Below, in pieces: positions 62,111 to 64,000 of a DNA stretch of 64,000 bases. Each line of letters opens with the position of its first letter. The first letter of the stretch is position 1. The stretch lies in assembly GCF_030652515.1 (NCBI RefSeq), contig NZ_JAUSAR010000036.1, positions 1 to 64,000 of the forward strand, read 5' to 3'. The DNA comes from Aquabacterium sp. Lineage in GTDB: Bacteria; Pseudomonadota; Gammaproteobacteria; Burkholderiales; Burkholderiaceae_C. The translations under genes and the position numbers were made by a program. The notes below the pieces were generated by a model. That model was not told the origin of the DNA, made no database searches, and worked only from the letters and a program-made list of their open reading frames with translations.

Positions 62111-63121
62111 ATGGTTTCCATGCAGGCGGCCCTGTGGGTCGTTGTTCTTCTGGTGGTGCTCGCGCTGCTGTTCGATTTCATGAACGGCTTTCACGACGCG
62201 GCCAACTCGATCGCGACGGTGGTGTCCACCGGCGTGCTGCGCCCTGCCCAGGCGGTGCTGTTCGCGGCCTTCTTCAACGTCGTCGCCATTTTCGTGTTCC
62301 ACCTCAGCGTGGCCACCACAGTGGGCAAGGGCATTGCCGACCCGGGGGTGGTGGATGTGCACGTGGTGTTTGGCGCCTTGATCGGGGCCATCACCTGGAA
62401 CGTGATCACCTGGTTGTATGGCATCCCCAGCAGCTCATCGCATGCGCTGATCGGTGGGATCGTGGGGGCCGTGATGGCCAAGGCCGGGGCTGGCGCATTG
62501 GTGTCCAGCGGCATCATCCGCACCGTGACTTTCATCTTCGTGTCGCCGTTCTTGGGCTATGTCTTCGGCTCGCTGATGATGGTGCTGGTGGCCTGGGTGT
62601 GTCGGCGCATGGCGCCCAACCGCATTGATGGCTGGTTCCGCCGTTTGCAGCTGGTGTCGGCCGGGGCCTACAGCCTGGGGCATGGCGGCAATGACGCGCA
62701 GAAAACCATCGGCATCATCTGGATGCTGTTGATCTCGACCGGATATGCGTCGGTGAACGACAAGGTGCCGCCCAGCTGGGTGATCATTTCCTGCTACCTG
62801 GCCATTGGCGCGGGCACCATGTTCGGTGGCTGGCGGATCGTGAAGACCATGGGCCAGAAGATCACCAAGCTGAAACCGGTGGGCGGCTTCTGCGCTGAAA
62901 CCGGCGGCGCGATGACGCTGTTCATTGCCACCGCCTTGGGCGTGCCGGTGTCCACCACGCACACCATCACGGGTGCGATCGTGGGGGTGGGGTCGGTCCA
63001 GCGTGCCAGTGCAGTGCGGTGGGGCGTGGCGGGCAACATCATCTGGGCCTGGATCCTCACCATCCCGGCCGCCGCCTTCGTGGCGGCCGTGGCTTATTGG
63101 CTGAGCCTGCAGCTGTTCTGA
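62111..63121 (+). CDS. pit: Low-affinity inorganic phosphate transporter, PiT family
   Basis: A 336-residue membrane protein with about ten helices. The two family signatures are FDFMNGFHDAANSIATVVST and GHGGNDAQKTIGIIWM. GIPSSSSHALIGGIVG and GVPVSTTHTITGAIVGVGS are the repeated substrate loops. It imports phosphate with divalent cations and a proton. It is cotranscribed with the DUF47 gene. Confidence 0.96.
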   Translation: MVSMQAALWVVVLLVVLALLFDFMNGFHDAANSIATVVSTGVLRPAQAVLFAAFFNVVAIFVFHLSVATTVGKGIADPGVVDVHVVFGALIGAITWNVITWLYGIPSSSSHALIGGIVGAVMAKAGAGALVSSGIIRTVTFIFVSPFLGYVFGSLMMVLVAWVCRRMAPNRIDGWFRRLQLVSAGAYSLGHGGNDAQKTIGIIWMLLISTGYASVNDKVPPSWVIISCYLAIGAGTMFGGWRIVKTMGQKITKLKPVGGFCAETGGAMTLFIATALGVPVSTTHTITGAIVGVGSVQRASAVRWGVAGNIIWAWILTIPAAAFVAAVAYWLSLQLF

Positions 63122-63133
63122 CGTCGGCGCTGG

Positions 63134-63574
63134 TCAGTGGGCCAGGGTCGCTTTCAAGGTGATCTCGGGCACGCTGGCCAAGGCCTTGGACAAGGGGCAG
63201 TTGTCCTTGGCCGCCTGAGCGATCTTCTGAAAGGCTTCTTCATCCAACCCTGGCACCACGGCGGTCAACTGCAAGGCAATGCGGTCGATCAGGAAGCCGT
63301 CAGGCAGGGCTTTCAGGTGAACATTGGCTTGGGTGTCGATCTTGGCCGTGGCAAAGCCAGCCTTGTCGCACGCGAATGAAAACGCCATGGTGAAGCAGGC
63401 GGCGTGCGCGGCGCCCAGCAGTTCTTCGGGGTTGGTGCCGCTGCGGTCGTCTCCGAATCGGCTGGCAAATCCGTAGGGATACTCGGTCAAAGCCTGGGTC
63501 TGCGGTGTGCTGATCTTGCCCAGGCCTTCCTTGCCCCGGCCTTCCCAATGAACGTTGGCGGTCTTGTCGGTCAT
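63134..63574 (-). CDS. OsmC family peroxide-handling protein
   Basis: A 146-residue protein. The two redox cysteines lie in GAAHAACFTMAFSFA and AKDNCPLSKAL; GTNPEELLGAAHAACF is the family motif. OsmC/Ohr proteins reduce organic peroxides; VHWEGRGKEGLGKIST marks the OsmC branch. AGGAG precedes the ATG. It converges on pit. Confidence 0.93.
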   Translation of the reverse strand: MTDKTANVHWEGRGKEGLGKISTPQTQALTEYPYGFASRFGDDRSGTNPEELLGAAHAACFTMAFSFACDKAGFATAKIDTQANVHLKALPDGFLIDRIALQLTAVVPGLDEEAFQKIAQAAKDNCPLSKALASVPEITLKATLAH

Positions 63575-63667
63575 GGCGTCTCTCCTGTGAATGGTGGGTG
63601 AATGAAGCCGGGTCAGTCTATCCATTTCGCTCGGGGCGCGCTTGGCAGCCCAGGCGCTGGGCGCCGT

Positions 63668-64000
63668 TCACAGGAGTCCGGGGCTGCGCGCCTCGACCAA
63701 TTTGGCCACGGCCGCCACCAGCTCCTTGTTCGGCAGGTCAAGGAGGCTGCGCACCTGCATGGCGCAGGCCCGGTCGTCGACCTGGATGGTGGTGTGGCGT
63801 GGCCGTGCGTCCAGCCCCGCCTCGAAGGTGTGGGGCTCGATGGTCAGGCCACTGCCAAGGGCTTTCAGGCAGGCTTCCTTGCGCGTCCAGCAGCCGAAAA
63901 AGGCCGCCAGTTGCTGCTCGGCCGGGGTGCGCGAGAAGGCGGCTTGTTCCGCAAGGCTGAAGTGGCTTTGTGCCAGGGCGGCCACATCGCTCATGGGCTG
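63668..64000 (-). CDS. 4'-phosphopantetheinyl transferase family protein, C-terminal part
   Basis: The gene runs off the window; 110 residues are visible. FFGCWTRKEACLKALGSGLT is the WxxKEA motif that binds magnesium and coenzyme A in the Sfp/AcpT type. The in-frame sequence continues upstream of the first visible Met, so the start lies beyond 64000. Such enzymes activate carrier proteins of fatty acid, polyketide or peptide synthesis. Confidence 0.85.
   Translation of the reverse strand, partial: QPMSDVAALAQSHFSLAEQAAFSRTPAEQQLAAFFGCWTRKEACLKALGSGLTIEPHTFEAGLDARPRHTTIQVDDRACAMQVRSLLDLPNKELVAAVAKLVEARSPGLL

Overview
The window is a high-GC betaproteobacterial chromosome segment, most likely Burkholderiales of the Leptothrix/Rubrivivax/Aquabacterium type. 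This rests on the cvpA-purF-metZ-gltX order, an exosortase B/PEP-CTERM locus, a class I fructose-bisphosphatase, a PepN aminopeptidase and a DUF47-Pit phosphate pair. No taxonomic marker such as rRNA is present, so the assignment is an inference.

Layout. (1) 1-4.9 kb: housekeeping genes (end of cvpA, purF, metZ, gltX) and three tRNAs (Ala-GGC, Glu-TTC, Asp-GTC) closed by a terminator. (2) 5.0-25.4 kb: an accessory block that reads as a tryptophan-based specialised-metabolite cluster. It holds an AraC regulator, an NmrA-like oxidoreductase, a secreted ScyD/ScyE-family protein, a tandem START/SRPBCC protein, a DsbA/FrnE-like oxidoreductase, all six ebo genes (eboD-eboE-eboC, then eboA-eboB-eboF), and, between the two ebo halves, a PrnB-like heme enzyme and a PhzS-like flavin monooxygenase. 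A nearly complete tryptophan gene set follows (trpEGDC, then convergent trpBA). (3) 25.7-44.8 kb: EamA permease, ogt, phosphomannomutase, waaA, a compact exosortase B module (PEP-CTERM substrate, epsD, xrtB, epsI), a GNAT protein, a two-subunit chromate transporter, a thioesterase, a large GGDEF-EAL protein, an alpha/beta hydrolase, prfB with its programmed frameshift, pepN, fbp and tRNA-Thr(CGT). (4) 44.86-61.28 kb: a 16.4-kb integrated element between 51-bp direct repeats, one of them the 3' end of tRNA-Thr. It carries a tyrosine integrase, brnTA, two antitoxin-like HTH genes, an operon of small unknown genes, an HNH nuclease, a replication module (DnaB helicase plus initiator-like protein) and a lone tail tape-measure gene. 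(5) 61.4-64 kb: DUF47 protein, Pit transporter, OsmC protein and a 4'-phosphopantetheinyl transferase cut by the window end.

The main discovery candidate is the 5-25 kb cluster. In cyanobacteria the ebo genes, ScyD/ScyE proteins, a DsbA protein and dedicated trp genes accompany scytonemin synthesis. Here scyA and scyB are absent, and in their place stand a homologue of the pyrrolnitrin enzyme PrnB and a PhzS-type monooxygenase, with no halogenase. The likely logic is: local tryptophan supply, PrnB-type rearrangement of unchlorinated tryptophan, flavin-dependent hydroxylation, then Ebo/ScyD-E-assisted handling at the cell envelope. The product is unknown to me.

All calls come from reading translated sequence and motifs; no database search was run.
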